From the NCBI GenBank assembly GCA_902610415.1, contig CACLVL010000001.1, positions 85,530-142,432 on the forward strand: 56,903 bases of DNA, read 5' to 3'. The DNA comes from an uncultured Alphaproteobacteria bacterium. Its GTDB lineage: Bacteria > Pseudomonadota > Alphaproteobacteria > HIMB59. Position 1 is the stretch's first letter. Every line of letters begins with the position of its first letter. The position numbers were made by a program, and so were the translations under genes. This document shows, piece after piece, positions 1 through 6,481 of the stretch. The notes below the pieces were generated by a model. The model saw only the letters and a program-made list of their open reading frames with translations. It did not search any database and was not told the DNA's origin.

Positions 1-279
1 TCCAAAAAATGGCAGACCATCAACTCTAAGTATCAAATTAAAACAGGCGAAAGCACCAGCTGCCATAAAACCAGCAGCACCTAAAGCTAATTGACCAGTA
101 TATCCCATGATTACTTGCTGACCAATCGTAGCAAGAGCGAGACACAGCCAAGGGATTAAAATTGATGTAAACCAATAATCAGAGTTAACAGTCATAGGGA
201 TTATAAGAAAACCTAAAACCATTAATACTGAAAAATTTATATAATCATTTCTTGAATATGTTGAAATTGTTGTAGCCAT
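1..279 (-). CDS. livM: Branched-chain amino acid type ABC transporter permease LivM (5' part only)
   Basis: This is the N-terminal 93 codons of a LivM-type inner-membrane permease; the gene continues beyond base 1. The translation has a hydrophobic N-terminal region and the segment GYTGQLALGAAGF, which matches the conserved early motif of LivM permeases (typically GxxGQLSLGHAAF). The ATG at 277-279 shares one base with the livH stop codon (TAATG arrangement), and an AGGAG ribosome binding site lies six bases upstream at 286-290. In the HAAT family LivH and LivM form the membrane channel and LivG and LivF are the ATPases. It is the fifth gene of the operon. Substrate specificity cannot be read from the permease. 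Confidence 0.88.
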   Translation of the reverse strand, partial: MATTISTYSRNDYINFSVLMVLGFLIIPMTVNSDYWFTSILIPWLCLALATIGQQVIMGYTGQLALGAAGFMAAGAFACFNLILRVDGLPFFG

Positions 280-1184
280 TAAACTCTCCTAATAATTTTT
301 TCTCCAAATAATCCCTCTGGTCTTTTTAGAAGAAAGAATACCGCTAGTACATAAGGTGCCCATCCTTCTATAGCTCCACCAAAGAAAGGGCCAATATAAA
401 CTTCAAGTACTTTTTCAGTAGAACCAATAATCAAACCTCCAACTATTGCTCCGGGTATTGATGAAAAACCACCAATAATCAACACTGGTAATGCCTTTAA
501 GGCGAGATCGACTAATGCAAATTGAACCCCTGCTCTGGCGCCCCATAAACAACCTGCTACGAGTGCAACAACCCCAGCTGCAGACCACACTAATAACATT
601 ATATGTTTTAAAGGGATACCAATTGAACTTGCTGCACCTGGGTCGTCAGCAACCGCTCTTAGGCCTAATCCAATCTTGGTTTGAGTAAACAATACTGCAA
701 GAGATATCACCATGAAAGCTGCCACAGCACCCGCGGTTAAATCAAGAGCACTAATAAATATCCCTATTGAGTCAGCTATAAACATTATAGGAAAATCAGG
801 AATACCCAGATCTAATCTTCTAACTTCTACACCCCAAGCAGCTTGAGCTAATCCCTCTAAAACATATCCTAAACCAATTGTAGCCATTAAGAGCGTGTCT
901 TCACTTTGATTCATTAAAGGCCTTAAAACGAGACGTTCTGTGCTGAGACCAACAACAACCATAAGTCCAATAGTCACTAAAAAAGCTAGAAAAAATGGAA
1001 GACCTAACTCCATAAATCCGACAAATGACAAAACAGCAAAGAAAACCATTGCACCTTGCGCGAAATTAAAAGTGGCAGATGCTTTATAAATAAGAACAAA
1101 ACCAAGTGCCACTAAAGAGTACATTGTCCCAGCCAATAGACCACCTACTAAAACTTCAAAGAAAAATAATATTTCACTCCCCAT
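279..1184 (-). CDS. livH: Branched-chain amino acid type ABC transporter permease LivH
   Basis: A 301-residue polytopic inner-membrane permease of the HAAT family. The N-terminal part contains LIYKASATFNFAQGAMVFF, equivalent to the LivH motif around INFAHGE. The conserved cytoplasmic loop GLGLRAVADDPGAASSIGI, thought to contact the ATPases, is present near residues 172-190. Repeated long hydrophobic stretches fit seven to eight membrane helices. The gene overlaps the 3' end of livG by 11 bp and has a clean AGGAG site at 1191-1195, six bases before its ATG. It pairs with LivM to form the transport pathway. Length and motifs are normal for the family. Confidence 0.93.
   Translation of the reverse strand: MGSEILFFFEVLVGGLLAGTMYSLVALGFVLIYKASATFNFAQGAMVFFAVLSFVGFMELGLPFFLAFLVTIGLMVVVGLSTERLVLRPLMNQSEDTLLMATIGLGYVLEGLAQAAWGVEVRRLDLGIPDFPIMFIADSIGIFISALDLTAGAVAAFMVISLAVLFTQTKIGLGLRAVADDPGAASSIGIPLKHIMLLVWSAAGVVALVAGCLWGARAGVQFALVDLALKALPVLIIGGFSSIPGAIVGGLIIGSTEKVLEVYIGPFFGGAIEGWAPYVLAVFFLLKRPEGLFGEKIIRRV
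286..290 (-). promoter_or_regulatory. Ribosome binding site of livM
   Basis: AGGAG on the minus strand, six bases before the livM ATG and inside the livH 3' end. It supports the ATG at 279 as the start of the truncated gene. Confidence 0.7.
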
Positions 1185-1980
1185 GAGAAACTCCTAAGTA
1201 TGCATCAATTACTTTTTGATTTGTTCTGACTTCATCTGGAGGTCCATCTCCAATTATTTTTCCATAATCTAAAACAACAACCCTATCTGATATATCCATT
1301 ACAACTCCCATGTCATGTTCTATTAAAACCATCGTTGTTCCATATTCTTCATTTACCTCTAATATGAACCTGCACATTTCTCTTTTTTCTTCGACATTCA
1401 TTCCTGCCATTGGTTCGTCCAAAAGTAGAAGAGAAGCTTCAGTAGCTAGGGCTCTTCCTAGTTCCACTCTTTTTTGCAAACCATACGGTAATTTACCCAC
1501 AGGTGTATCTTTAATCTTTTCAATTTCTAAAAATTCCACAATTTCCTCACATTTTTTTAAGTTAACTTTTTCTTCACGTCTAGCTTTTGGGAGTTGGAAA
1601 GCTACATCAAAAAAACTCGCTTTAGAATGCAGTTTTCTTCCAACTAAAATATTATCAATTGCTGACATTCTTTTAAATAAAGCTAAATTTTGAAACGTCC
1701 TAGAAATGCCCATTTGTGCAATTAAATTGGGTGTTATTTTACTCAGTTTATTTCCTTTAAAAGCTATTGATCCCTGCTGAGGTTTGTATATTCCATTAAT
1801 ACAGTTTAACATTGAGCTCTTACCTGCACCATTTGGACCTATGATAGCTCTAACTTCATGCTCTAAAACATTAAAAGATGTGTCTGTAATAGCATTAACT
1901 CCTCCGAAGCTTAATGAAATATTATTAACTTCTAGAATTGGATTGCCTATTTTAAAATTTCTATCTTGAGAGTCACTCAT
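1174..1980 (-). CDS. livG: Branched-chain amino acid type ABC transporter ATP-binding protein LivG
   Basis: A 268-residue ABC ATPase. Walker A is GPNGAGKS (residues 48-55), the Q-loop is FQN (96-98), the signature region is LPYGLQKRVELGRAL (164-178), Walker B is LLLLDEP (184-190) and the switch histidine is H222 in EHDM. The YG-Q form of the signature and the C-terminal segment around GPPDEVRTNQKVIDAYLG are typical of LivG rather than LivF. It lies 3 bp after livF and overlaps livH by 11 bp, so the genes are probably co-transcribed. LivG and LivF form the nucleotide-binding pair that drives uptake. Confidence 0.94.
   Translation of the reverse strand: MSDSQDRNFKIGNPILEVNNISLSFGGVNAITDTSFNVLEHEVRAIIGPNGAGKSSMLNCINGIYKPQQGSIAFKGNKLSKITPNLIAQMGISRTFQNLALFKRMSAIDNILVGRKLHSKASFFDVAFQLPKARREEKVNLKKCEEIVEFLEIEKIKDTPVGKLPYGLQKRVELGRALATEASLLLLDEPMAGMNVEEKREMCRFILEVNEEYGTTMVLIEHDMGVVMDISDRVVVLDYGKIIGDGPPDEVRTNQKVIDAYLGVSHGE
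1191..1195 (-). promoter_or_regulatory. Ribosome binding site of livH
   Basis: An AGGAG Shine-Dalgarno motif on the minus strand, six bases upstream of the livH ATG and inside the 3' end of livG. It supports the ATG at 1184 as the start. Clear Shine-Dalgarno motifs are uncommon elsewhere in this window. Confidence 0.75.
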
Positions 1981-1983
1981 TTT

Positions 1984-2799
1984 TTAACCTTTGTTTTTTT
2001 TCGTTTCCTTTAAAACATCTCTAAAATTTTTTCTACCTTCAGATGAAATTCCAAGGTAGAATTCTTTTACTTTATCATCGTTCAAAAGAGATTTTGCAGA
2101 TCCGTCTAACATTACTTGGCCTGTTTCAATGATGTAACCATAATCCGAGTTTCTTAGAGCAATATTTGTATTTTGTTCAGCTAATAAAATACTTACACCC
2201 TCTTTATCATTTAATTCTTTAACAATGACAAAAATCTCTTCAACAAGTTGAGGTGCCAAACCCATAGACGGTTCATCAAGTAAGAGCATTTTTGGTTTCG
2301 CCATCATTGCCCTAGCTACAGCAATCATTTGTTGCTCTCCTCCTGAAGTAAATCCTGCCTGACTCTTTCTTCTTTCTTTGAGTCTTGGAAAGTAATTATA
2401 CATCCTTTCAAGTTCAGAATTTATTTCAGACTTAGATAACTTTCTTGTATACGCACCACTTATCACATTCTCTTCAACCGTCAAATGTCCAAAACATCTT
2501 CTTCCCTCTAAAACTTGAACCAAACCCAGGTTTACCATGTCACTTGGATTTAATTTCTCAACTCTTTGTCCATTGTATGTAATTGAACCTTTTGTTACTT
2601 TTCCTCTTTCAGAGGCAAGCATTGTTGAAACTGATTTTAAAGTGGTACTTTTACCAGCACCATTTCCACCCAATAGTGCTACGATACTACCATCAGGCAC
2701 ATTTAAAGAAACATCACTTATTGCAAGGATAACATCGTCATAAACGACTTCTATATTTTTTATTTCGAGTATATTTTCATAGCTATTTTGATTACTCAT
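1984..2799 (-). CDS. livF: Branched-chain amino acid type ABC transporter ATP-binding protein LivF
   Basis: A 271-residue ABC ATPase. Walker A is GGNGAGKST (44-52), the signature is TSGGEQQM (151-158) and Walker B is MLLLDEPSMGLAP (171-183). AEQN (207-210) replaces the usual switch histidine, as is typical of LivF. The C-terminus continues past the usual YLG end with about 20 charged residues (GRKNFRDVLKETKKNKG), which is also seen in LivF relatives of hydrophobic-acid transporters. It is the first gene after the hairpin that follows the binding-protein gene, so its expression may depend on read-through. The start lacks a strong Shine-Dalgarno motif. Confidence 0.93.
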   Translation of the reverse strand: MSNQNSYENILEIKNIEVVYDDVILAISDVSLNVPDGSIVALLGGNGAGKSTTLKSVSTMLASERGKVTKGSITYNGQRVEKLNPSDMVNLGLVQVLEGRRCFGHLTVEENVISGAYTRKLSKSEINSELERMYNYFPRLKERRKSQAGFTSGGEQQMIAVARAMMAKPKMLLLDEPSMGLAPQLVEEIFVIVKELNDKEGVSILLAEQNTNIALRNSDYGYIIETGQVMLDGSAKSLLNDDKVKEFYLGISSEGRKNFRDVLKETKKNKG

Positions 2800-2815
2800 A
2801 ATTTAATTCTTTCAT

Positions 2816-2846
2816 AAAAAAGTGAGAGGGGTGAAAAACCCCTCTC
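2816..2846 (-). terminator. Hairpin plus T-tract between the liv binding-protein gene and livF
   Basis: Bases 2824-2832 and 2838-2846 form a perfect 9-bp GC-rich stem with a five-base loop. On the minus strand it is followed by two bases and six Ts (complement of 2816-2821). It lies 15 nt after the stop codon of the binding-protein gene and 17 nt before livF. This is the form of a Rho-independent terminator. Inside an operon it would give much more binding protein than transporter, as in many binding-protein ABC operons, or it could protect the upstream mRNA from 3' decay. Confidence 0.8.
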
Positions 2847-2860
2847 TAAGATCATTTATT

Positions 2861-4204
2861 TTATGAGCATACTTTTGGTGTAATGTTGTTCTCTTCAGCA
2901 AATTTTGCTGCAGATGTTTCAACTAAACTTCGAATATACCCTGGATCCAATGGAGCTTCCCAACCTGTAATTTGGTTGAACTTTTCTCCATCCCATTGCA
3001 TCACTGCAAATTTACCTGCTCCTTCATGGTTCTCACAAGAAATTGAAAAAGGTGCAACCATATTTTCAATACCTATTTCTGCTAACCTTTCAGTGGTCAT
3101 GTTTAAAGCTTCATAACCATCCCTGAATTCTGCACCTGTAACAGCTTTACCAACTTTACCATGCATTTCCTGAGCATTTTTTAGAGCTTCAATCCACATA
3201 ACAGCTGCGCCGAGTCCGCGGTTCCAGTAAACTGATCCAACTCTACTTTCGTCAGCAAGGTTTCCTTTACCAGCGCCGTATACCTGTTCTTTAATAGCTG
3301 CAACTAAAGGAAAGTCATCTCCTGGTAGTGCGTTCGCAACAGCATAGGTTCCAACAGCTGAGTCGCCTGCAGGATACATATCCTCTTCAGCCGCTCCAAA
3401 TGTTACGTACATCATTCTGTCTCTAGGAAATCCGACTCTAGCTGCGTTTGTCATTGCAGTTGAATTCATACCTGAACCTGCTCCCCAGAAAGTAACCCAA
3501 TCAGGTTTTTCTTTTCTTATTTGAAGCCACTGAGACTGCTGTTCTAATCCTGGAGGTGGAATTGAAATTTCAACTAATTCCATTCCCCATTCTTCAGTAA
3601 TAGCTCTCATAGCTGGTAAGGGTTCTCTGCCATATGCAGAGTCAATGTGAAGGTGAACAATTTTCTTTCCCTCCATATTGGGGATACCACCTTCGATTTC
3701 AGCCATAAACTTTAACTTAACAGCAATTTGTGACCAGTAGTGACTAGCTGCATTAAATACCCAAGGCCATACTGTTCCGTCAGCACCATCAGTTCTTCCA
3801 TAACCGTACTGCGCTAAAACAACGTTATCTTCAGCCATTCTGTTAATCACAGCATAAGCACCAGGTGTTCCCAAAGTGTCAAATACAACGATCCTTTGGC
3901 CGTCTTTCTCTAAAAGTCTCTGATAACACTCAACAGTTTTAACAGCATTATACTCAGTTTCACATTCCTGCCAAGTGAGCATAACTCCATTAACTCCACC
4001 GTTCATATTGACATAATTCATATAGTCAATTTGTGCTCCGTAGTAACCAGTACCCATGGCTGAGTAAGGACCAACCCTACTACTAGCAATTGGGAAATAC
4101 TGCTCATGAGCTCCAGCGGATACGTTTTGTGGTATAGAGAACATTGATAAAGATCCTATTATCGTAGCGATAATAAAAAGCTTTCTTTTCAAATTATTGA
4201 ACAT
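2861..4204 (-). CDS. livK: Periplasmic substrate-binding protein of a liv-type ABC transporter
   Basis: A 447-residue secreted binding protein of the periplasmic binding protein type 6 family, which delivers ligand to the LivFGHM complex. The first ~31 residues form a signal peptide (a basic start, a hydrophobic core, then VSAGAHEQ). The mature part starts near PIASSRVGPYSAMG, as in HAAT binding proteins. It is longer than the classical ~370-residue LivK/LivJ and resembles the longer proteins found with amide, urea or hydrophobic-acid transporters, so the substrate may not be leucine or valine. It is the first gene of the operon, with a strong AGGAGGG site and a long regulatory region upstream. 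The symbol reflects position, not proven substrate. Confidence 0.85.
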   Translation of the reverse strand: MFNNLKRKLFIIATIIGSLSMFSIPQNVSAGAHEQYFPIASSRVGPYSAMGTGYYGAQIDYMNYVNMNGGVNGVMLTWQECETEYNAVKTVECYQRLLEKDGQRIVVFDTLGTPGAYAVINRMAEDNVVLAQYGYGRTDGADGTVWPWVFNAASHYWSQIAVKLKFMAEIEGGIPNMEGKKIVHLHIDSAYGREPLPAMRAITEEWGMELVEISIPPPGLEQQSQWLQIRKEKPDWVTFWGAGSGMNSTAMTNAARVGFPRDRMMYVTFGAAEEDMYPAGDSAVGTYAVANALPGDDFPLVAAIKEQVYGAGKGNLADESRVGSVYWNRGLGAAVMWIEALKNAQEMHGKVGKAVTGAEFRDGYEALNMTTERLAEIGIENMVAPFSISCENHEGAGKFAVMQWDGEKFNQITGWEAPLDPGYIRSLVETSAAKFAEENNITPKVCS

Positions 4205-4210
4205 AAATGT

Positions 4211-4217
4211 CCCTCCT
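4211..4217 (-). promoter_or_regulatory. Strong ribosome binding site of the liv binding-protein gene
   Basis: AGGAGGG on the minus strand, six bases before the ATG at 4204. It is the strongest Shine-Dalgarno motif I see in the window and fits high-level synthesis of a periplasmic binding protein. Confidence 0.85.
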
Positions 4218-4276
4218 ATTAATAATTTGCTTTTATTCCAGAATATAGATTTGAAATAAAAATTATTCCTGTAAAC

Positions 4277-4307
4277 ATTATAAATAAAAATTGTTCATTC
4301 AGATCAA
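4277..4307 (-). promoter_or_regulatory. Possible sigma-70 promoter of the liv operon
   Basis: On the minus strand a TATAAT (4277-4282) lies 19 bases downstream of TTGATC (4302-4307). This would give a leader of roughly 65-70 nt before the livK-like ATG. The -10 is a perfect match but the spacing is longer than ideal and the region is very AT-rich, so a chance match is possible. Confidence 0.35.
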
Positions 4308-4483
4308 AAGTAAAAGTTTTTTGAAATTGATTACATTTAATATTTTGTTAAATTCATTAAAAAAAATAAAAAAATAATTATTCCAAAATGTTGATAACTT
4401 TATAATTTTTACAAAATAATTAAGATCAATATCATTTTTACGTTTAAATATATACATTTTTTTTACAAATATTATTAGTATTT

Positions 4484-4503
4484 GTTATGTTATATCAAAA
4501 CAA
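4484..4503. promoter_or_regulatory. Second, imperfect Zur-box-like element
   Basis: GTTATGTTATAT here is identical to the left part of the better site at 4645-4656. The right half (CAAAACA) differs from the palindromic half (TATAACA) at two positions. The two elements have the same orientation and lie 161 bp apart. On its own this match would be weak; its repetition of the stronger site is the reason to list it. Confidence 0.35.
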
Positions 4504-4563
4504 ATTTTAAGGTCAGACTTTTGAATAAGGTTAATAAAATTTTTCAAAATAAGAAAAATTGCC

Positions 4564-4572
4564 TGTGGATAA
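4564..4572 (-). promoter_or_regulatory. Consensus DnaA box (TTATCCACA)
   Basis: The nonamer TGTGGATAA on the plus strand is the exact complement of the classical DnaA box. A one-mismatch version (TTATCAACA) lies at 4389-4397 in the same orientation. Single boxes occur by chance and can also regulate promoters, so I do not call this an origin. Confidence 0.4.
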
Positions 4573-4644
4573 CTAAATATAGAAAAAGTATTTTTCTATT
4601 TTTTCTGATTACTTGTTGAAATACATATGTTTTTTTTTATCAAA

Positions 4645-4668
4645 GTTATGTTATATTATAACATTAAC
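4645..4668. promoter_or_regulatory. Zur-box operator with a perfect 17-nt palindromic core
   Basis: Bases 4648-4664 read ATGTTATA-T-TATAACAT, a perfect inverted repeat centred on 4656. This is identical to the core of the published proteobacterial Zur consensus (GAAATGTTATANTATAACATTTC). The adjacent gene encodes a Zur-type Fur protein, and its stop codon overlaps the right end of the palindrome. The target promoter is unclear: leftward transcription would lead toward the liv operon about 440 bp away, and rightward transcription would be antisense to zur. Confidence 0.65.
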
Positions 4669-5038
4669 ATTTCTTACATTTTGAAATTATTTCAACACTA
4701 AAATTGTTTAAATCAAAATTTTTTAAATCCAAAATGTTATAAGCTAAACTCATTTTATTTTTATTTATATTGATTTCTTCATATTCATTACAATTTTTGC
4801 ACAAAACGATAGTAGACACATCATTTTTATTACGGTGTTCACTACTAACAATATATTTTTTAGAAACGTTTAGTCTTAGGACAAGATTCTGGTCCAATAA
4901 ATTTCTGAGAGAACGATAAACAGTAGCTGGCTGTACTCTTTTAATTCTCAAAAACTTGTCTAAAACATCGTAAGCTGACAGAGGTCTTCTTCTGTTATTT
5001 TTTAATATTTTTAAAACTATACGGTCGTTAGTAAGCAT
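4664..5038 (-). CDS. zur: Fur-family transcriptional regulator, probably the zinc regulator Zur
   Basis: A 124-residue Fur-family repressor. The N-terminal winged helix includes RRPLSAYDVLDKFL (17-30), similar to the PLxAYDLLD segment of alphaproteobacterial Zur, and the recognition helix QPATVYRSLRNLL (36-48). The structural zinc site is intact, with C80/C83 (CKNC) and C121/C124 (CKKC). The histidine-rich regulatory site is reduced: only one histidine (H68) lies before the first CxxC. A perfect Zur-box core overlaps its 3' end, supporting a zinc role. It has its own 105-bp upstream gap after the ABC1 kinase gene. Fur or another family member is less likely. Confidence 0.75.
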   Translation of the reverse strand: MLTNDRIVLKILKNNRRRPLSAYDVLDKFLRIKRVQPATVYRSLRNLLDQNLVLRLNVSKKYIVSSEHRNKNDVSTIVLCKNCNEYEEININKNKMSLAYNILDLKNFDLNNFSVEIISKCKKC

Positions 5039-5143
5039 TTTGGGTAAACTAAGTTTTTTTAATTAAAACTAAAGAATTTAATAAATTAGCCTATATTTGT
5101 TCAATTATAGATACTTTCTAAAGGTAATTACAGATTAAAAAGA

Positions 5144-6475
5144 TCAGAATTTTTTAGAAAAAGCTATGGCATTTTTTTGGTTTGTTTCAAGGTTTTTTAA
5201 TGAAAAATCCTTAATTAACTCATGAAAAAGCTTATACCAATTTATTTCTGCTTTCAGGTGGATAAAGATGGATCCAAGTCCAACTGCGGCTCTATCCATG
5301 AATACAAACTCTCTTGGTGGTTTAACCCCGCCATATTTTCTCAATTCTTTGTGAACTTCTCCGGCTATTTTAGCACCATATATTCCGCTGTCTGAGTCTT
5401 GTATTCTTCTAACTTCATTTTTTAAAATAGGGTCATATAAAAAAAGAGCCCATTTATTTAAAACATTCATAAGCTTGTCATCAATATCTTTAAATCCCCA
5501 GACCTTATAAGCCAGTTTAATTTTTTCGTTATTTTTTTCTTTAAGAGCAAAATATAAATCAATTACGCCTTTTACAAATTTGGCTGGAAAAATTCTTACA
5601 CAACCGTAATCAAACAAGTTTATGTTATTTTCTTTATTTACTGAGTAATTACCAAGGTGAGGATCACCATGAATGATTCCATACTTATAAAATGGATAAT
5701 ACCAGGCCATAAATAATTTTTTTGCTAAATCATTTCTTACTTTTTGAGATGAATTTTTGTATTCAATAAGCTTTTTCCCATCAAGATATTCCATAACTAA
5801 TAATCTTTGGGTTGAAAGTTTTTTATATACTTTAGGAATTTTAATAAATGTATTTTTTTTGTGCATGTAATCAAAAATCTTGAGGTGACGATGTTCTAAT
5901 TGATAATCTAATTCTTCTTTTAGCCTTGCCTCAATTTCTTTATAAATTTCTCTTATTTGTATTGATTTATTATAACTAGAGTAAATTTTAAAAATTATTT
6001 TTAGTTGATTAAGGTCTGCAATTACTGCTGAGGACATATCTGGATATTGTAATTTACAAGCCACAATTTCATTGCCATTTAATTTAGCTTTATGGACTTG
6101 ACCTAAGGAAGCTGCAAAACTTGCATCTTTTTCAAAATCTGTAAAATTCTTCTCCCAATTTTCTCCTAACTCAGCTTTCATTCTCCTTTTAACAAAGACC
6201 CATGACATAGGAGGGGCATTAGATTGTAATTCTGCAAGTTTTCTTGCATATTCTTCAGGGAGTAAATCGGGAATAGTCGCGCTTAATTGTGCAACTTTCA
6301 TTAAAGGGCCTTTTAGATTACCCAATATCTCAGTTATCTGAGCTGCATATTTTTGATCGCTTAAATCAAAATTTAAATACTTTTTTCCAGCAAACTTAGT
6401 CGCAAGCGAAGTCATAGAGGTTGTTACTTTGGAGTATCTTTTAACTCTGGAAACTAAATTGTTGTCTTCTTTCAT
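5144..6475 (-). CDS. ABC1/UbiB (COQ8/ADCK-like) family atypical kinase
   Basis: A 443-residue member of the UbiB/COQ8 protein-kinase-like family, which supports ubiquinone synthesis. Family motifs are in order: a KxGQ-type element reading KVAQ (60-63), the alanine-rich nucleotide loop AASLGQVH (121-128), the lysine in ACKLQYPD (K141), the catalytic loop HGDPHLGN (269-276) and the metal-binding FDYG (288-291). The N-terminal part resembles ADCK3/COQ8 more than E. coli UbiB, and I see no long hydrophobic C-terminal anchor of the UbiB kind. It follows pepF by 6 bp in a DUF1244-pepF-ABC1 run. Its substrate is unknown; a ubiquinone role is known for the family, not shown here. Confidence 0.85.
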   Translation of the reverse strand: MKEDNNLVSRVKRYSKVTTSMTSLATKFAGKKYLNFDLSDQKYAAQITEILGNLKGPLMKVAQLSATIPDLLPEEYARKLAELQSNAPPMSWVFVKRRMKAELGENWEKNFTDFEKDASFAASLGQVHKAKLNGNEIVACKLQYPDMSSAVIADLNQLKIIFKIYSSYNKSIQIREIYKEIEARLKEELDYQLEHRHLKIFDYMHKKNTFIKIPKVYKKLSTQRLLVMEYLDGKKLIEYKNSSQKVRNDLAKKLFMAWYYPFYKYGIIHGDPHLGNYSVNKENNINLFDYGCVRIFPAKFVKGVIDLYFALKEKNNEKIKLAYKVWGFKDIDDKLMNVLNKWALFLYDPILKNEVRRIQDSDSGIYGAKIAGEVHKELRKYGGVKPPREFVFMDRAAVGLGSIFIHLKAEINWYKLFHELIKDFSLKNLETNQKNAIAFSKKF

Positions 6476-6481
6476 GTTATA

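Larger units (their letters stand above)
4205..4663. other. 459-bp non-coding regulatory region between zur and the liv operon
   Basis: This is the only gene-free stretch longer than 300 bp in the window. It is extremely AT-rich. It holds the liv ribosome binding site and a possible promoter near the left end, a partial Zur-box-like element at 4484-4503, a consensus DnaA box at 4564-4572, a one-mismatch DnaA-like nonamer at 4389-4397, and most of a perfect Zur-box core at the right edge. I see no convincing gene; the longest reading frame with an ATG that I found is 52 codons of low-complexity AT-rich residues. Confidence 0.7.

Noticed and set aside
4299..4457. A 52-codon minus-strand reading frame with an ATG in the long zur-liv gap.
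   Set aside because: Its translation is almost only K, N, F, I and L, as expected from random AT-rich DNA, and it has no ribosome binding site or recognisable family.
4389..4572. Replication origin near two DnaA-like boxes.
   Set aside because: Only one consensus box and one mismatch box; dnaA and other origin-linked genes are absent, the window's gene strands do not switch cleanly here, and I cannot compute skew. A consensus TTATCCACA complement also occurs inside gshA, near 17744, showing chance matches.
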